A stretch of DNA of 64,000 nt, taken from positions 456,033 through 520,032 of the forward strand of contig CAJQUW010013620.1 of the NCBI GenBank assembly GCA_907163375.1, given 5' to 3'. Numbering within the stretch: position 1 is the stretch's first letter; each line of letters begins with the position of its first letter. Positions 61,254 to 64,000 of the stretch are shown piece after piece. A model generated the notes under the pieces. That model was not told the DNA's origin. It was given only the letters and a program-made list of their open reading frames with translations, and made no database searches. This stretch comes from Prostheceraeus crozeri. Taxonomy: Eukaryota; Platyhelminthes; Polycladida; Euryleptidae. The position numbers and the translations under genes are program-made.

Positions 61254-62588
61254 TTAAAAATCAGTTCGTTGTAATTCATTTTGATAAAAACGGCCTCTGA
61301 TATCCTCATTATCTAAATCTTTAATTTCATAAGTAATCGGATAAGTTTGATTTATTTTGCAAACTTCAAATATTTCTTTAGTCCAATAGCCAACAAAGCC
61401 TTTTTCAAATTTATTCTTATATTTAAATATTCTAACTCTATCTCCAATTTTAAATTTCGGTTTAAGTTTCTGCAAATTCGGATTACTCTCATTCAAATTA
61501 TTATTCTCGAATATTTTCTTTCGTATCAAATCAGGGTCGTCAGAAGCATTCTTTGGGGTTTCTTCAATACCAGAATGAACTTTATTATTGTACTCTTCCA
61601 CAATTCCTGGTAATATCTTCAACCATTTCTGATTTCTTTGCTCAGTAAATTTCTTGAATAATTTATTTTTTAACGTCCGATTGAATCTTTCTATCACTAC
61701 GACCTTCCCAGCGTTTTCAGTTGAATAAACAGTTTCAAATAGTGGCTGAACGTTTCGGTTATAAAATTCCGACCCTTTATCAACAAACAATTTTTTTGGC
61801 TTTCTATTACTTTCTTTAAAGATTTCTTCAAACGCATATTTAACTGAAAGACCACTTTTATTTTTTAAAGGCTTTACCCAAGCATATCGTGTATATAAAT
61901 CTATAACGGTCAATGCGTATTTGTAGTCCCTTTCATTCGGCATATGAATAAGATCAGCACTCCAAATATCATCTTTATTAAATACTTTTACTTTTAATAA
62001 ATATTTAGGCCTTCTGTATTCTTTATGAATTTCAGACGCGTAGGTTCGAGCGTTGCTCTCAGACAGCTTAGCTGTCGTTTCATTTGCTGACGGATCAATA
62101 CCCTGACCGAATAATATTTTAGCTTGTAAAGCTTTCTTAACAAACATTCTTTCAATTTTTTCTCTAAATGTAGGATTTTGAATACTATCTAATTCTTGAA
62201 TCATCTTCTTGTCAGCTGCATGTCGAGAACTTAGATCATGATTTCGATAAGCTAAATCATGCCTGTAAGCGGCGGCATCTACTCTATTTATTGGTTCTTC
62301 ACCTGGTTTCGGATTATTATTCTCATCTAGTCTTATATCTAATCGAGTTCCTGGCCCAGTATATGAATGACCAGGAAGATGTTTTTCTTTCGAATATTTA
62401 CTCCAAATAAATCCAGGAAAGTTTTCTAATGTTTTTTGTATATCACCACCGAAGTGGTGTGGAACTTTGTTCTTGTCACCTCCAATATGCTGACAATTTG
62501 AGTTTTTATTTTTGTTTAATAGATAATTCAATAAATCTAAATTAGAAATTTTTAATTTAGTTAAATTTTCGGAATTTGTAGAATTCAT
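61254..62588 (-). CDS. Phospholipase A2-like domain fused to retrovirus-type integrase
   Basis: One open 444-residue frame. Residues about 70-160 form a parvovirus-type secreted PLA2-like domain: the Ca-loop GHSYTGPGTRLD (residues 74-84), the catalytic RVDAAAYRHDLAY (His110-Asp111) and SRHAADKKMIQELD. Residues about 205-345 are an rve integrase core with Asp212 (WSADLIHM), Asp270 (FVDKGSEF) and Glu300 (VIERFNRT). A KFKIGDRVRIFKYKNKFEKG SH3-like stretch follows, without a visible chromodomain. PLA2 domains breach endosomal membranes in parvoviruses, and adintoviruses are known to carry such domains. Finding one in frame with the integrase is unusual. Cleavage by the neighbouring protease could separate them (inference). 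Confidence 0.85.
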   Translation of the reverse strand: MNSTNSENLTKLKISNLDLLNYLLNKNKNSNCQHIGGDKNKVPHHFGGDIQKTLENFPGFIWSKYSKEKHLPGHSYTGPGTRLDIRLDENNNPKPGEEPINRVDAAAYRHDLAYRNHDLSSRHAADKKMIQELDSIQNPTFREKIERMFVKKALQAKILFGQGIDPSANETTAKLSESNARTYASEIHKEYRRPKYLLKVKVFNKDDIWSADLIHMPNERDYKYALTVIDLYTRYAWVKPLKNKSGLSVKYAFEEIFKESNRKPKKLFVDKGSEFYNRNVQPLFETVYSTENAGKVVVIERFNRTLKNKLFKKFTEQRNQKWLKILPGIVEEYNNKVHSGIEETPKNASDDPDLIRKKIFENNNLNESNPNLQKLKPKFKIGDRVRIFKYKNKFEKGFVGYWTKEIFEVCKINQTYPITYEIKDLDNEDIRGRFYQNELQRTDF

Positions 62589-62664
62589 TTTAAAAGATAA
62601 AAAAAATTTAAAAGATAAAATAAAATAAATGTTTTACCGAAAAGAACCAAAGGTCCTGAGGTTA

Positions 62665-63147
62665 TTACCGAATCATACTAGGACTTAGATATATTCCAGA
62701 ACCATCCTTAGTTTCTTTAATTTCAATTAAATCATCAACATTGTGGAGAATATTTTTAAGAACTCGTTTTCCTTCATCAACTAATTTTAATTTACTAATA
62801 AAATGATCTACTACTCCTTCACCCCTAGCAACTTTCTCTAACTCTCTGTTATGACGTTTTTGTTCTTCTAATGCTGCCTTCTCTGATTTATTTTTATTTA
62901 CTGCTTGGACAATACCAGCTGTCCCACCTGCAACACTTCCTGCAGCAGCTATGCCTCCTATTATTAGTGGAATTAATGGGAGAATACCGCCATTCTTTTC
63001 TTCTTGTAATTGAATATTCTCTATCATTGGTTTACTTATGTAATACTTTTTTTTGTTAATCGTAATAGTTTTAGGGGTATTTTTGTCAACAATATTACGT
63101 AATTTTAATTCAACAGTTTTATTATTATTACTTTTCGCTTGCGACAT
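62665..63147 (-). CDS. pVI-like capsid/membrane-active protein, element C
   Basis: A 160-residue open frame. After a basic KTITINKKKYYISKPMIENI start, a NGGILPLIPLIIGGIAAAGS hydrophobic glycine-rich segment is followed by AGIVQAVNKNKSEKAALEEQ and RHNRELEKVARGEG helices. It ends in DGSGIYLSPSMIR. The order of GGxLPLxP, an A/G-rich segment, an EEQxRHNRE helix and a GSGLYL end is characteristic of the pVI-like protein of Polintons and adintoviruses. It lies between the capsid and PLA2-integrase genes. Confidence 0.7.
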   Translation of the reverse strand: MSQAKSNNNKTVELKLRNIVDKNTPKTITINKKKYYISKPMIENIQLQEEKNGGILPLIPLIIGGIAAAGSVAGGTAGIVQAVNKNKSEKAALEEQKRHNRELEKVARGEGVVDHFISKLKLVDEGKRVLKNILHNVDDLIEIKETKDGSGIYLSPSMIR

Positions 63148-63365
63148 TTTTAATAAAAAAATTTTAAGTTATCAAAAATTTTAATCTATTCTAGTTATGA
63201 ATAAATTATAAGTTAAGAATTTTTTTAATCTATTCTAGTTATGAAAAAATTTTTAAGTTAAGAATTTTTAAGTTAACAAAAATTTTAATCTATTCTTGTT
63301 ATGAAAAAAATTAATTAATCGACTAAGTCTTGGGCTTTAACCTATAGAACTTTTGTTCAGAGGCT
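63148..63365. repeat. Spacer with repeated TTTTTAATCTATTCTAGTTATGAA
   Basis: A motif TTTTAATCTATTCTAGTTAT followed by GAATAAATT or GAAAAAATT recurs three times (about 63,178, 63,221 and 63,283) between the capsid and pVI-like genes. Confidence 0.7.
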
Positions 63366-64000
63366 TTAGCCGATCCTAACCATCTTCCCATTAAGAACTT
63401 CAATAGAATATTTTACATCTTCTAGCAATAAACCATAAGCCATCAATGAAGTTGTGGAATCTTTCTTTTCAATATTAATTGTTACATCACAACCATTTTT
63501 AATAATATCTTCAGATTGTGCACTTAAATCGAAACAGAAAATTGGATATAAATGTCTCCAATCTCCAGGAGTTAATTGTGGTTCAACTCCAAATTCTGTA
63601 CAAAGATTTCGATAAGAATCATATCCTTCCATAAATTGATTATTGCTATCGTCAAATCTTAATGGATCAATTGGATATCGGGTTTGATTTAATGAAACTT
63701 GTAAACTTCGAATTGTATTAATATGAAAAAATATTATTGTTCTTATCAAAACTTGGAGAATTATTTCTTTGAAATGTTAGTAATAAATATCTTGGGGTAT
63801 TCGCAGTTCTAGTAAAATGCCAGTTAAATCTTTGTTCGGAAAAAGTTACTGAACTAGCAGTACGCTTTAGAAAATTTACTGGAATTGGTTTGTTAGTATT
63901 TAATCTTTTTGCAATAGCTGTTTCAACCTCTAAACTAGGAGTAATATGCGTAATCCACCATTCAAGTCTATCAATTTTTAAATATGCTTTTTCCAGTCTT
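63366..64000 (-). pseudogene. Major capsid protein (double jelly-roll), C-terminal part
   Basis: The last 110 residues read SLNQTRYPIDPLRFDDSNNQ, then YDSYRNLCTEFGVEPQLTPG, DWRHLYPIFCFDLSAQSEDI and SIEVLNGKMVRIG. This is the C-terminal jelly-roll of Polinton/adintovirus hexon-like proteins, with the YPIFCFDLSAQ and IEKK-type strands. Coding similarity continues to the window edge. The element C capsid gene is thus only partly in view and seems broken about once. Confidence 0.75.

Larger units (their letters stand above)
57796..64000. mobile_element. Polinton/adintovirus-like element C, left part, looks whole so far
   Basis: It starts AGTGTGACATCCGGCGC, with the AG start normal for Polinton ends, inside or beside D2. 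The composition turns AT-rich. Genes are an adenain-like protease, a PLA2-integrase fusion, a pVI-like protein and a capsid gene, plus two unknowns. Nearly every frame is open and the tandem repeats are almost identical, so this is the youngest of the four elements; at most about one or two breaks were seen. The right end is beyond the window, so a target duplication could not be checked. Confidence 0.8.

Overview
This window looks like a transposon-rich piece of an invertebrate animal genome, probably aquatic. It shows GT-AG introns, TATA-box promoters, AATAAA-type signals and tRNA-type pol III boxes. It carries a wide animal repeat set: LINEs, Copia, Penelope, hAT, PIF/Harbinger, Tc1 and Polintons. 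I see no clear single-copy host gene, and the species cannot be read from the sequence.

Four Polinton/Maverick-type (adintovirus-like) relics dominate. Element D1 (about 760-13,328) holds a DNA polymerase B fragment, a TATA-binding-protein (TBP)-like gene, several small accessory genes and a right terminal repeat at 12,570-13,328. A LINE (about 4,940-9,230) sits inside it. Element B (19,186-39,595, 20.4 kb) keeps both terminal inverted repeats and near-perfect 6-bp target duplications. Its rightward genes are IAP-like, several small proteins, a packaging ATPase, a chromodomain integrase, penton-like, pVI-like, major capsid and protease. Its leftward genes are TBP-like, a PC4-like candidate, a long zinc-finger/polymerase B gene and an apparently nine-exon cargo gene. 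Element D2 begins at 51,968 with the same terminal repeat as D1, in opposite orientation, and carries intron-containing genes. Element C (57,796 to past the window end) is AT-rich and the best preserved. It has an adenain-like protease, a phospholipase A2-integrase fusion, a pVI-like protein and the end of a capsid gene.

Between D1 and D2 lies repeat-nested intergenic DNA: a non-autonomous hAT (14,743-15,580), two opposed Tc1/mariner pieces (about 17,977-18,490), LINE pieces (18,886-19,150 and 40,040-41,690) and a Copia relic (43,476-48,863). The Copia 5' LTR holds a three-copy tRNA-containing array. A further LINE fragment is split by a precisely bounded PIF/Harbinger-like element (49,433-51,269), followed by Tc1 and Penelope scraps. 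Three stretches (13,329-14,742, 15,581-17,976 and 41,700-43,475) hold nothing I can name.

The most interesting points are these: TBP-like genes in two diverged Polinton-type elements, each beside a candidate PC4-like gene, which suggests element-borne transcription-initiation factors; a PLA2-integrase fusion; a multi-exon gene trapped inside a Polinton; three covarying hairpins; a repeated TTGCTATCAA motif and a conserved intronic block in D2; and a tRNA array inside an LTR. All family calls come from reading motifs by eye, with no database search.
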